A stretch of DNA of 64,000 nucleotides from Brachypterus glaber (Eukaryota; Arthropoda; Insecta; Coleoptera; Kateretidae), in assembly GCA_958510825.1 (NCBI GenBank), contig OY294051.1, positions 27,453,265 to 27,517,264 of the forward strand. The letters are read 5' to 3'. How positions within the stretch are numbered: the stretch's first letter is position 1; each line of letters starts with the position of its first letter. The notes under the pieces were generated by a model. It was not told the DNA's origin and made no database searches. It saw nothing but the letters and a program-made list of their open reading frames with translations. Of this stretch, positions 33,855 to 44,515 are shown one piece after another. The position numbers and the translations under genes are program-made.

Positions 33855-34535
33855 AACAATCCGTGAAGATATTTAATGCCACGCATTCCATTATACTAAA
33901 AATAAAAAAATTACATTTTTTTTAATTATAAAAAAAATTAGAAAAAAAAAATAAAAAAAATGTAAAAAATTACAATTTTTTTTTTCTTAATTTTAGACGA
34001 AAACAAAATAATTTTTTTTTTAGTTTTTTTTAAGATCTTGTAAGATCTTATTAATATTTTTATTTTTTTTTTTCGCTAAAAGAAAATAAAATAAAAAAAG
34101 GTTTTTGTGCGTTTTTTAATGAAAGTTTTTTCATATTTTAAAAAAGTTGATCCTTATAATAAAAGCAATTTTTCCTGAAAAAGTTACGTTAATCGAAATT
34201 TTCTTTCAGCTTTTTTCGACTTTTTTAAAAGTTTAACCCCTAATAACTTTTTTGTTTTTGGGGGATTACTTTTAAAAACAATGGGGATCTTTCCCTCATA
34301 GAACTTGATTTTTCCTAAAGAATTTCAAGTCGATCGGATAAATCGTTCTCGAGTTATCGTGTACACAAAAATCGTGATATCAGACGGACGGACAGGCGGA
34401 CAAAAAAGTTTATTTTTTCATGAAACAAATTTGTATTCAAGTATTTTTTGTCTAGGACGATTTTTGAATTTTTTTGAAAATTCAAAACTACCGTATAATA
34501 CTATTCTAGCGCAGGCGCTGTGGATAGTATAATAA
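33855..34535. repeat. Repeat family F, copy 2
   Basis: From ATCCGTGAAGATATTTAATG to TACTATTCTAGCGCAGGCGC; contains CAGACGGACGGACAGGCGGA. It is the inverse of the copy at 20899-21655. Confidence 0.6.
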
Positions 34536-35051
34536 TAAATAATTTTATAGGATGCACCCACCCGGGTGGTTTTACATCAAAAACTGCTGCAACTTGGGAT
34601 TTATTTGGAACCTGTTTCTACAGCCAAGTAATCTATTGCTTGGGTTTCTAGAATTGTTTTTCGTACTTTTTTTTATGCAGAACCCCTTAAAAAATTTCAA
34701 CCCTATTCCAAAATCATGCTGGATTATTGCTTTCGCTGCCACACAAAATTAATTAACGATGCATGTCCCCGGGGATATGTAAGGCAGCTAACGTATTTAT
34801 TAATAACTTTAAGGTTCTTGTTTGTATAGGGAAACCATTTTTTACGGGTGGCCACATAAAAAAATTGCATTTTCGGATTGAAAATATTAGAATTGTCAAA
34901 ATACCGAGTGTAAAAAAAATGTCGGTCCATCTGTTTGCTTGTATAAAAACTTAATAACTTTTAAGAAACTCTGTTACCAAACGATTCATTAAAGAAAGTT
35001 TGTGTCACGTGAAAAAAAAAAGGAAAACAAAAACTATCATTTTTGGCGCTA

Positions 35052-35912
35052 AATCTACAGAGGGTGTTAAAAGTCCGCCGCCCCCTTTAACTTTTGAAAG
35101 GCTTAAGATATAAACTTTTTTAAAGTTTAGAACACATAAAAAACATAACCCAAATAATTTTTTGGTATATATTTGGTATACTTAGAGGGCATAATGGAAA
35201 TAAGGGGGTAAGGGAGGATTTTTTTAAATGTAAAGGGGGTCGTGTAATAAATCATTTGAGGAGGTGAATTTCGAAACGCAGTTTTTGCCTTTGTGATATA
35301 GCAACTTGTTACTTGGAAGAAATACAATTTATTTGCCTAGTAATTGACAAGTTGCTGTCACAAAGGCAAAAACTGCGTTTTGAAAGCTTATAAAATTCTG
35401 TATTTGTCCACATATGTTTTTATTTTTTGAAAGAAATTTTTGGGGGTTTAAAATAGGGTTAAAAATGGTAATTTTCGTCAAAAATTTGTTCAAACAGTTT
35501 TTGAAAAATGGGTTATTTTATGATGAAAATACATCTATTATACTTTTAAACAAATTTTGAATGATATAAATAAAATTTTACAAAAAAAAAATTAAAAATC
35601 GGATTTTTTAGTAAAAAAATTGAAAAATGAAACCTTAAAAAAAATGTTTAAAAAATTAAAAATTATACCTATGGACAAATAGAGAATTTTATAACCTTTA
35701 AAATAATGTCTCACACGACCCCCTTCCCATTTAAAAAAATGTCCTCCCTTTCCCCCTGGCTCCATTAAAATGCATTGTGCCCCCAAGCATACCAAATATA
35801 TACTAAAAATTATTTGGGTTATGTTATTTAAGTATTTTAAATTTCAAGTTAATATCTTAAGCCGTTCAAAAGTTAAAGGTGGGGGGCGGACTTTTTACAC
35901 GCTCTGTATAGG
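35052..35912. repeat. MITE family A, copy 6 (divergent subfamily)
   Basis: Termini TACAGAGGGTGTTAAAAGTC and GACTTTTTACACGCTCTGTA differ from the main subfamily by the GGTGTTAAAAG block, but the arm order is the same. A hairpin insertion sits at 35272-35381. Confidence 0.75.
35272..35381. repeat. Hairpin insertion within MITE A copy 6
   Basis: CGAAACGCAGTTTTTGCCTT and its inverse near 35360-35381 flank a ~37-nt loop. The other MITE A copies lack this segment, so it is a secondary insertion. Confidence 0.8.
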
Positions 35913-36091
35913 GCAAACATTCTTGCAGTTAATTAGCATTTTAATTCTTCTTCAAAAAATGTTTTATATTTTTTTTTCATAATTACTAATCATTAGTTTC
36001 TGATATATAAATATTTAAAGATATTACCATCGGTCTAGAAAGGGTATTAGTTTTAACTTGTTTAAACCTGCAGGCAACTTTTAAAACTGCA

Positions 36092-36303
36092 ATGCAAGCA
36101 TATTGCCTAATAAAAATTAAAATTGTCTTTCTTTGGCATGTTAGTTTGACAGACTGTCAAAAGCTGTTTCAAAAAACTGATCAAAATCTGATGTTAAAAA
36201 CCGCACCTGATGATGCAGCGTGTGGGATGCGAAACAATGGGACAATATTGAAACAAATTGGAGCTGTTGCCTCAAATAGTGAGCTCAGTGCCACTGTTGG
36301 CAT
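36092..36303 (+). CDS. GGT exon 1 (start tentative)
   Basis: From the ATG at 36092 the frame reads MQAYCLIKIKIVFLWHVSL, a weakly hydrophobic segment that could be a signal or anchor, then DDAACGMRNNGTIL and QIGAVASNSELSATVG before GTAAGT. Alternatively the exon starts at 36152 after TTTGACAG, with the N-terminus on an unseen upstream exon. Only the GAVASNSE part onward is clearly family-like. Confidence 0.7.
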
Positions 36304-39300
36304 GTAAGTAATAAAATATTAGGTTTGGACTTTTTTTTTTGTTAAAATAAGTTTATAACTTATTTACTTTTCTATTAGCTTTCAAATCAACATATAATAA
36401 AAAAAACCTTTAATTAAGATTTTAATTTAAGGAAAAATGAAAGAATTTTGCTTTATGAATAAAAAAAAGTGCAAAAATTATGTTTATTTATTATTTATTT
36501 GCTAGGTTTATATTGAACTCACTCTTTCACTACCTTTTACATATACTTGTTACTCAAATGCCGACCCAGCATCTAAGTGTATTTTTTTGCTTTTGAGCCT
36601 CCGTGGGATCAAATTAGGTTAACAAATTATTATTATTATTATTATTATTAGTACAAAAAGGCAGAGGCATTAATGCCTATTATGCCCAAGTATTATTACA
36701 AATATAAATAGACAATATGAAATATAAAAATTGAAATATTTAATATAAAATAAAAGTTTGATGTCTACCATCATAAAGATTTTTAAAAGAATTTACTGAT
36801 GAGGCGGAGATAGTTGATTCAGTTAGAGAGTTCCAGGAGCTAAATACACGATTAGGTAGAAAATATTGCCTGATAGTGGTAAAAAAAAATCACGTGAAAG
36901 TTTTAATATATGACCACGTCTGGTATTGTTCAAATTACGAGTAAAAAGTTCATTTAAATCCACTGAAAAGTCACAATTTAAGATACAGTAAGTGTAGATA
37001 AGGTACCCACGGCTTCTTCTTTCGGAAAGACGGGGTAAACCAAACCGTAAGAGTCTTTGATCATAATCGAGGTGCCTTAATGAAGAAACCATTCTTGTGG
37101 CGCGATGCTGCACATTTTCAATTAATTTGATGTCTTTAATGTAATACGGATTCCACACTACAACTGCATACTCCAGTAATGGCCGTATATATGCGGTATA
37201 TAACTTCTTAAATGGCTTAATTTCAAGTGATTCAAATGCTTTCAATAGTACGAAAATTTTAGTGTAATTTAAAGGGTAATCAGTAGAGTTATACTTTTTA
37301 GCAACATTTCCCTTTTGTAAATGTTTTAAGACACCTACACCAATGAAATAAATATTACTCATTAATTATACCTTCCCAATTTTATATTATTTTAGAAATA
37401 TTTTGGAAAATGGCGGATCCGCCGCAGACGCCGCTATAGCCACCTTATTAATGGACGGCATTTGTAATCCACACAGCATGGGTATAGGAGGTGGATTTTT
37501 GTGCACTTATTACAACAAATGCAGTGGAAAAATCGAGTGTTTAAATGCTAGGGAATATGCTCCGAAAAATGCTACTACCGATATGTTCCAAAATGGAGGT
37601 AAAAACGTTAAGGACTTTTTCAAGGAATTCCTTAAAACTATAGTAATTTCATCTGGGCTTACTTTGTTTTTTGGTTCTTGGTCACCTGTTTTTGCTGTTT
37701 GAGCTTCGGATACATTAAAGATCTCGTTATTTTTATCACAGTCCTATAACTAGATTTTTTTTAACTGTTAAAAAAATAGATCTGTTTCGTCTAGTTCTAT
37801 TTTAATATTTTTTTTTTAGTTACTGAAGGTGGTCTATCTGTTGCAGTTCCAGGTGAGCTAAAGGGATATTGGGAACTCCATACAAAATATGGTAAAATGA
37901 AATGGAAAGAACTTTTCCAACCTGCAATAAACTATTGCAAAGTTGGTATACCTGTTTCAGAATACAGTAGCCGATTTATGAACAGAAAAAAACCAAAACT
38001 AATGAAATCAAAAACTCTAAGGTACAATCTATATTTTTAATGAATTATTAAGTCAAAAACGTTTGCTTTAGAGCAAAACAACGAAAAAAAAAATTGTTTC
38101 TCGACGTTTACATGAAAAATAGGTGAATTCCGTGAAAATAATTTAGTTCGTTTGTTTCTGAAAATGTGTTTTTATAATTCAAGAACGAAGTTTTCGGCTG
38201 GGATTGTTTTTGGTAAAATTCGGGTTGGTAAGGGGATTACACTATTAAAAAAAGCTTTTTTAGAAAAATATTGTTTTGTTATCATATATTTTACTATTAG
38301 GATATTGTTGCAGCAAAATTTTTATAAAAGATAATGGCGAAATTTACCACTCTGGAGAAAATATAAAACGACTACATTTGGCTAAAACTTTGGAATTAGT
38401 GGCTAGCGAAGGTCCGGAAGTTTTGTACAATGGCTGTTTGACTAAAAATTTTCTAAAAGATATTCAAAATGAAGGCGGTGTCATCACTAAAGAAGATATG
38501 GAGACCTATAAGTAAGAAATGATAATATTAAAGTTCGTCATCTTGGAAAAATGGCGTTTTTTTTTAGTTTTTTTTTTACTAAATACGATGAAACAGTAAA
38601 ATTGGTGTAAAAAATGTTCCATCAGAAAGATTTTAAGCCAAAATATTTATCGAACGAAATTTCTTTTTTTTTTGTTTTTAGAATGTCATCAAACGCTGAG
38701 AAGATGTAAAATACAGCGCGCATGAAAAGTACGAAACACATCGAATGATAGGTAAGTTGAGTGGCCAAGAATGTTCGAAGCAAAATATTTAAAGGGGATA
38801 GAGGAATCTCAGCGCCAGTGCATTAGTAGGAATAGGAGTCGCGTCTGCAGTCTGCAAAACAAACCGTTGCGCATCTAATTTGAACACGGCCAATAAGGAG
38901 CACTGGCATTGAGATCCCCTTCAAATCTTCTGCTTCGTTCATTCTTGAGCACTCAACTACCATCCAAAGTGTTCCGTAATTTTCACGGGCCTGCTGTGCG
39001 TATCTTAACCTTTTAACTTTTGAACGCAACATCTAATTTGAACAACTGATTTAGGACCATTTACGTTTGCATCTCGTAAAACATGCTTAATATTGGTGTA
39101 GGGTAAGGAGGTAAAATGTGGCAAAAGCTACTATTTTTGAAGACGACTCACGATTTATTTATTGTAGCACAAAAACTCTTGCGCAGTCATAAAGCATTTT
39201 AATTCCTAACAAAATATTTAATCGTTTTTATCGCAGGACTTATTTTGTTAAAGATATAGCCATTTAAATATATCTTTATACGGCAATATACAGAGCGGTC

Positions 39301-42300
39301 CAAAAGTCACCCCCCCCCCTCTTAACTTTTGAACCAGTTGAGATATCGACTTCAAATTTGGAACCTTTAAATAAGACAACTTAAACTATATTTTAGTATA
39401 TATTTAATACTTTCAGCTCTTAAAATGTGGGCAGGGGGGCATGAGGGCATATTTTTTTAATGGAAAGAGGGTTCGTGTAATACATCATTTTAAAGCTTAT
39501 AAAATTCTCCATTTAACTCCATATTTAAAAAAAAAACTTGGGTTTATAATGGGGTTGAAAATGTCAAAATTCCTCTAAAAAAAAACAAATAATTTTTTAA
39601 AAATGCCTAATTTCATCATAAAAAAATGTTAATTATACTTTTAAACTAATTTTAGTTGACATAAATAAAAATTTATAAAAAAAACTTAAAAAATCGAATG
39701 TTTTAGCACAAAAAATTGAAAAATCAAAACCTTAAAAAACATTTTTAAAATATTTAAAAATAGTTTAAATAGAGAATTTTATAAGCTTTAAAATGATGTA
39801 TCACACGACCCCCCTTTCCATTAAAAAAAATGTCCCCCCATGCCCCTCTGCCCACATTTTAAGAGCTGATAATATCAAATATATGCTAAAAATTAGTTTA
39901 GGTTGTCTTATTTAAGAGTTCTAAATTTGAAGTCGATATCTCAACTAGTTCAAAATTTAAAAGGGGGTGGGGTGACTTTTGGACCGCACTGTATATATAT
40001 TGCCGTCCGTTTTTTAATATCCTTAAAGGATTTTAAAAACAAATACCTTTTATTTTTGTAAAACAGTATTTTTTAGAGCAGTTTGGATGGAACCGGTCAC
40101 ATCGGATTTGACGAACGATATGAAAGTATTTTCAGCACCTTTGCCAGGCTCTGGAAGCGTAGTTCAATTAATTTTGAATGTGATATTCGGACTAAAGGAT
40201 AACAGCACAGTGGACGCGAAAACAAAATGGAGCAGGATAGTTGAGACCTACAAGCATGCGTTTGGATTTCGGTAATTAAATTATAAGGGGGGGGGGTAGA
40301 CAAATTTAATTAAAGCTAAGGTTAGGATAGGATAGCTTGCCAAGGCGCGTAGTTATGCGGCCAGCACAGTGCTATAATACTGCCTTCCTAAGCTAAAAGG
40401 TTCTATCTGTGTATGTTAAACCTATATAGATAAGACCTTTCAGCTTAGCACGGCAGAATAGTCCGTGACTGTAAGAAATACCCACGATTTCATTCACAAT
40501 TCACAAGATTTAAGTGTGATTTACACATCATTTTAATATTTTTTAGTTGTATGCTTGAAGGCCCCACTAAGGACACCGTGCAAGAATGTATAAGCACGAT
40601 GGACGCGTTGTGCATCGAGACGATTAGAAAAAAGGTCCTATCCACCAAACATACGATTACGGATAGAGAGTTCTACAGCGAGGAGTGTTTCAGAGCTTAT
40701 GCAGGGGGTGGTACCTGTAATATTTGTATTTTGGCGCCCAATGGTGATGCTGCATGTATTACAAGTTCAATAAATGCAACGTAAGTTGAAAATTTTTACT
40801 CCCGATCAAAGAATTATAGATTTCCGGTTCTTTTTTGACAGGGACGCGACGTTCGGGCGTTGCGGAACATAAAATTTCGCAACTAATCTACCTCAAATTT
40901 ACCAACTGTGACCCACAAACAAAAAATGACCACCAAAAAAGGTCATTACCCCCACCTTGAAATCCCCAACTACATGGTCTAATTTTACCTGCTTTTTAGG
41001 CTAGATATAGAAATCTAAACAACGTTTAAAAATGTGACATTGACCCCTGGTTCATGAGGAACAACCAAATACACAGAGATCTCGAATGCCCCTCCTAAAA
41101 ACGGAAATCCTCCACTACAGCACGTCTTTTATACAAGACAACTTAGATCACCCAAACCCTCATTTCAAACTTTCTAGACTACGATCACGAAATCCACTAC
41201 ACCCACAAAAAGATCAAAAACGTCCTCAACCAGTAATGGTACCCACTAATTCAGGACAGATGCATTTCCAGCATCAGTAAGCTAGTCTCACTCCCCCCGC
41301 ACATCCCTCCTCTCCCTATCCCATCCCTTCTCAAAAATGTCCATCCGTCAGAACAAGTTTCTGTCCTTCCATGCGTCACGATTTATTATCCGTGCGATAT
41401 CTCAAAAAATTTCTTAAGAAAAATCCGATCAACTTCAAATTTTTAGGAAAAATCAATCTTTTTACGGGCCCGAATCTACGGACACTAGATCAGGAATTTG
41501 AACTAGGGTCAGCGGATCAATACCAAAGTAGATAAATATACAAGAAACAAAAAACTTATAGAGGCACCGAAAACAAATGTAATGCGAAGTTTGCCCAGGC
41601 AGCACATGATATCTTAAAGACGTCTTTTTAGATCTTAATTATGTCTGGATGCCTAAAGACATAAAAAGGATATCTTATGGACTTTAGGGATGTTTAAAAG
41701 ATATCTGATTATGATGTCTATAAGATGTCTTTTAAGTATCGGTACCAGACTTCTAACTTAGATACTCATCGCTAAAAATAAATTAACCACAACCAACTAT
41801 TAAAAAAAATACCATTTTTTAAAAAATCTTTTTTTGAAAAACAAAAAAAAAATCATTTTTTTTTAAATTTTCTTTTCACGAAAAACGAAAAAATTTTTAA
41901 AAAAATCAAAAAAGAAACTTAAAAAAAAAACAAAAACAAATGACCTCTCATTCTATTTATTGCACTTTTTATATTAATACGACCGTACCTAGCAACGTAA
42001 ATCGGAGGGGGTATTATGTTGTAAAGTCGCCTGTGCAAGGCGTCAGTAAGGCGTCTTGAAAAAGATGTCTTAAAGACGTTACCTTTTGTGACATACCACG
42101 TAGTTAAGACGTCTTTAAGATACATATACGGCGAAAACCGACCTTCTTAAGACGTATTGAATGACGAGCTACGACATCTTTAAGATCTCTTTAAGTCATA
42201 TTTGTGCTCTCTGGGTACATGTTTTATTTTAGATATGGTGCGATGTTTGCTTCACCCTCCACTGGTATTATCTTAAACAACCATATGATGGACTTTAATA

Positions 42301-43534
42301 TAAATGACGAATTTTGCCTAAACGACGTCGAGCCCGAAAAACAGCCTTTATCCAGCATGAGTCCTACGATAATTTTGGACAAAACTACAAATAATGTTAG
42401 GTTAATAGTGGGTTCTGCCGGTGGAACAAAAATTATTACTACTGTCACCCAAATTATATTGGAATACTTGTTGTATAATGTGCCTCTGAAAGATGCTATC
42501 TATGGACAAAGGTAGGTAGAGCCAAGGCACCAGTTTTGGTCACTTAATTTTTATATTATTATTAGCAGTACTCGGCGAATTTCCAGTACTCGCATAGGCG
42601 CCGCGTCGACTCTAGCGTTGACACGAGGTTTTAAATATTTACATTTTTATTTCTTTTTATCTTGATTTTTTTTAATGATTCTATTTAAACGAGTAAGGTG
42701 GGAAAAAAGTTATCGATAATTAAAAATTAAAAACTTCCGTATTCTTAAGATAAAAGATAAAAATCGAATGACGGTTTTTTCTTTGAAAAACACCGATATA
42801 TATATTAGATATGTATAGTCAATATTATTGTGTGTAACAAATTAGTCGTTAAATGTTTAGACTTAGTGACCTTTATAAAAATTTCCCTCATAATTCGGCA
42901 AAATTGTTCCGTAAACCTATGTTTCCGTGTTTATTTTCAACGTTGATATCTGAGTTTACGCCGACTACTGATTATTAGGCTTATAAGGAAACACGCAGTC
43001 AATTTTAAATAAAAATTGTATTGGATTTTATTGTTTATTCTGTAGTTTATAGATATGCATGTTATTATTTGACTTTATACTATAAAAAACTGTGATATTC
43101 TTCAAAGTAATTTTTTATATTTATATATATTTTTTGTCATATGGCCTTTAGGCTGGAATAAATGCATTATTATTATTATTATATAAAAAGGTGGCCAATA
43201 CTGAAGAGAATTAAGTTCAATAAATTAGATATTTAAGAGATTTTTTTCCGTGTTGTTACGGAAAATTTTATACACTTACAGGTTACACCATCAGCTGATG
43301 CCAATGACGCTATTTTTCGAAAAAGGATTTCCTCACATAGAGGCCCTACGAGATTTTGGACACTGTACTGAAATGTTATTGGCTGAAGAAATTGACGGGG
43401 TTAGAGTACCATCCAGTTCCAGCGCTTCAGTCATTGGCGTGAACTCAAATGGAGACGTGGAAGCGTATGGTGATAACAGAAGAGATGGGTTCGGAATTTT
43501 GACAAAAGATATGTCCAATGCTTGTGCCTTGTAA
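36092..43534 (+). CDS. Gamma-glutamyltransferase-like protein (eight exons)
   Basis: Exons 36092-36303, 37396-37598, 37820-38021, 38314-38511, 40077-40271, 40547-40780, 42233-42511 and 43282-43534 join in frame (phases 2,1,2,2,2,2,2) to 591 residues, close to the usual GGT size. Family blocks appear in order: ILENGGSAADAAIATLL, GIGGGFLCTYYN, LNAREYAP, GGLSVAVPGELKGYWELH, APLPGSGSVVQLILNV, AGGGT at the autoprocessing site (Thr about 393), PLSSMSPTI, GSAGGTKI and HHQLMP. The protein would self-cleave into two chains and transfer or hydrolyse gamma-glutamyl groups such as glutathione's, in the secretory path or at the surface. Oddities: the His two residues after the catalytic Thr is Asn (TCNIC), and the substrate-binding Glu in the NNEMDDF block is His (NNHMMDF). 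Activity may be altered. The first exon's start is the least certain part. Confidence 0.9.
36630..37270 (-). pseudogene. 3' fragment of a CR1/Jockey-like LINE
   Basis: The minus strand reads KPFKKLYTAYIRPLLEYAVV, VWNPYYIKDIKLIENVQHRA, RLLRFGLPRLSERRSRGYL and a tail that stops at 36823, the C-terminal RT region of LINEs. The 3' side ends in a (TTA)n microsatellite at about 36628-36650. It lies in GGT intron 1. The 5' boundary near 37270 is approximate. Confidence 0.8.
37396..37598 (+). CDS. GGT exon 2
   Basis: Completes a split Ile codon (AT-A) after TTATTTTAG. Encodes NILENGGSAADAAIATLL, GICNPHSMGIGGGFL and NAREYAPKNAT, the N-terminal substrate-binding region whose Arg (in NAR) holds the gamma-glutamyl carboxylate in the family. 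Ends in phase 1 before GTAAAA. Confidence 0.95.
37820..38021 (+). CDS. GGT exon 3
   Basis: Phase 1 entry after eight T and AG. Encodes VTEGGLSVAVPGELKGYWEL and the WKELFQPAINYCKVGIPVS helix region. Ends CTAAG before GTACAA in phase 2. Confidence 0.94.
38314..38511 (+). CDS. GGT exon 4
   Basis: Entry after ATTGTTGCAG, phase 2 (AG-C, Ser). Encodes IKDNGEIYHSGENIKRLHLA, VASEGPEVLYNGCLTKNFLK and GGVITKEDMETYK. Donor AA-GTAAGA. Confidence 0.93.
38712..39001. repeat. MITE with ~110-bp arms (family H)
   Basis: ACAGCGCGCATGAAAAGTAC at the left and TTTTCACGGGCCTGCTGT at the right, with GCGCCAGTGC / GCACTGGCAT inner ends. In GGT intron 4. Confidence 0.75.
39288..39994. repeat. MITE family A, copy 7 (full length)
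   Basis: Complete copy bounded by ATATACAGAGCGGTCCAAAA and TTTTGGACCGCACTGTATA, in GGT intron 4 and ending ~80 nt before exon 5. The unique flanks themselves are inverted (ACGGCAATATA at the left, TATATTGCCGT at the right). Confidence 0.88.
40077..40271 (+). CDS. GGT exon 5
   Basis: Entry after ATTTTTTAG, completing AA-A (Lys). Encodes AVWMEPVTSDLTNDMKVFSA, APLPGSGSVVQLILNVIFGL and RIVETYKHAFGFR; PPPGSG-like and IVEAFKFAYAKR-like blocks are standard GGT landmarks. Donor CG-GTAATT. Confidence 0.93.
40388..40450. repeat. Small hairpin in GGT intron 5
   Basis: TAAGCTAAAAGGTTCTATCT and AGATAAGACCTTTCAGCTTA are inverted around a 17-nt loop. Confidence 0.6.
40547..40780 (+). CDS. GGT exon 6, catalytic threonine
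   Basis: Encodes EGPTKDTVQECISTMDALC and then FRAYAGGGTCNICILAPNGD and ACITSSINAT. The Thr after GGG is the expected N-terminal nucleophile of the small chain. The Thr and Asn of the family TSTIN motif are Ser and Asn here (TSSIN). The usual TxH is TxN. Confidence 0.94.
40781..41593. other. GGT intron 6, first part
   Basis: No exon. A relatively GC-rich 41050-41350 stretch holds one ATG-initiated frame without recognisable similarity; I do not call it coding. Confidence 0.35.
41594..42215. repeat. TIR element filled with GACGTCTTTAAGA-type words
   Basis: Ends CCCAGGCAGCACATGATATC and TCATATTTGTGCTCTCTGGG. Within it, variants of TAAAGACGTCTTT and AAGATGTCTTTTAAG occur roughly ten times, clustered at both ends. 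It stops 17 nt before GGT exon 7, leaving only a minimal polypyrimidine tract. Confidence 0.75.
42233..42511 (+). CDS. GGT exon 7
   Basis: Encodes YGAMFASPSTGIILNNHMMD, a variable loop, PLSSMSPTIILDK (the two Ser of the family oxyanion region), RLIVGSAGGTKIITTV (the GG substrate-binding pair) and EYLLYNVPLKDAIYGQR. The NNHMMDF block has His where the family usually has Glu. Donor AAAG-GTAGGT. Confidence 0.94.
42566..42970. mobile_element. hAT-type MITE, copy 2
   Basis: 405 bp, ends CAGTACTCGGCG and CGCCGACTACTG, flanked by a perfect 8-bp duplication ATTATTAG (42558-42565 and 42971-42978). Same orientation and over 90% similar by eye to the copy in a TBL2 intron at 23088. Confidence 0.9.
42979..43281. 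other. GGT last intron, remaining part
   Basis: A short ATT microsatellite near 43166-43182, otherwise unremarkable. Confidence 0.35.
43282..43534 (+). CDS. GGT terminal exon
   Basis: Entry after ACACTTACAG. Encodes RLHHQLMPMTLFFEKGFPH, the loop DFGHCTEMLLAEEIDG and SASVIGVNSNGDVEAYGDNR, ending NACAL-stop. HHQLMP and the AxxDxR-DG tail are the usual GGT C-terminus. No canonical AATAAA is close downstream. Confidence 0.94.
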
Positions 43535-43621
43535 TGGGTTATATTTTAGTTTTGTATTTTTTTTTTAAGTCAACGTTTTCAAATATAATTTAAATTTAAT
43601 TTTTTATAAAATTTTTATTTA

Positions 43622-43740
43622 CGAGGGGCATGTCACTTTGCAGGACGAAATATCGCCTTTTACATCAATCCATATCGCCTCGATATTTCCCGATATCGCC
43701 TCTCGAAAGGAAGAAAAATCACCATGTGACATGTCCCTCG
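43622..43740. repeat. MITE family D, copy 2
   Basis: CGAGGGGCATGTCAC and GTGACATGTCCCTCG are perfect inverted ends; the interior has ATATCGCC words as in the copy at 18521. Confidence 0.85.
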
Positions 43741-44282
43741 TTTATTTATATAGTACTAGCCATGATATGAAATGTAATATTATCAGACCTCGGAAGAAAT
43801 AGGACAAATGATAAAATCGGAAAAAATGCAGGTTCGGACGCGCATCAATATGGAAATAGAGTATAAATTGTTTTATCTTTATTATAACTTTGTAGTTGTA
43901 ACCATGGTATGTAGCTACTCACCATGAGTTGTACCAGATCACCATTGAATCTTTTTTTGTGCATCCCCTACCAGCGTGTGTAATTTTGTTTCCAGATGCT
44001 ACTACTTTTTTTTAACCAGGATAATTAATTCTTTTTTGCAAAAATTACAAAATAAAATTGTACCATCAAATTCTATTTCGGGAAAACCCTCTATCTATGT
44101 TTGGACAACATTTTGCGATGGATGTTTGCGTTCAGCGAAAACGGATAATACTGGCATTTTATTTTAATTTTAGTATTGTGTAATATATTCTTAATTTAAC
44201 TTGTATTTTCTTCAAGAAAAAATAAAAAAAAAGTGTGTAACAAAATTTATTTTGACAACTTTAACTAGAGCAGTTATTAAAA
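43741..44282. other. Intergenic stretch downstream of GGT
   Basis: No gene supported. Confidence 0.3.
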
Positions 44283-44515
44283 ATACATATTTTTTAATTT
44301 TAAACAAAATTATAAAAATATTTCAATATTCCATCAATCTATTTTCTAATAAACGCAGAGTGATATCGGTAGTTTGCAGTTTGGGCTGCTGGCCCTTCTC
44401 AGTACCAAGAGTCAACTCATCACGCTGATTAAGAAAATATTCTTTAACTAACTAAACTAAATAAATGTCATGAGACTGATGTACTCTTGCGCGCCATCAT
44501 GCATTATAGTTAAAA
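44283..44515. repeat. Penelope-like terminal repeat fragment with decayed hammerhead
   Basis: Colinear with 25380-25455 and 25070-25270: TTAAACAAAATTATAAAAAT, CCATCAATCTATTTTCTAAT, AGTACCAAGAGTCAACTC, CACGCTGATTAAGAAAA. On the minus strand the hammerhead region reads CTGAGAAGGGCCAGCAGCCC then AAAC, so the CUGANGA box is altered and the G of GAAA is lost. Confidence 0.75.

Noticed and set aside
37599..37702. Continuation of the GGT exon 2 frame to 37702
   Set aside because: It reads through a donor (GGAG-GTAAAA) and loses similarity; the next exon at 37820 continues the family sequence in frame.
41086..41280. 64-residue open frame in a GC-richer intron part
   Set aside because: Low-complexity composition, no recognisable domain, no splice continuity with the GGT frame.
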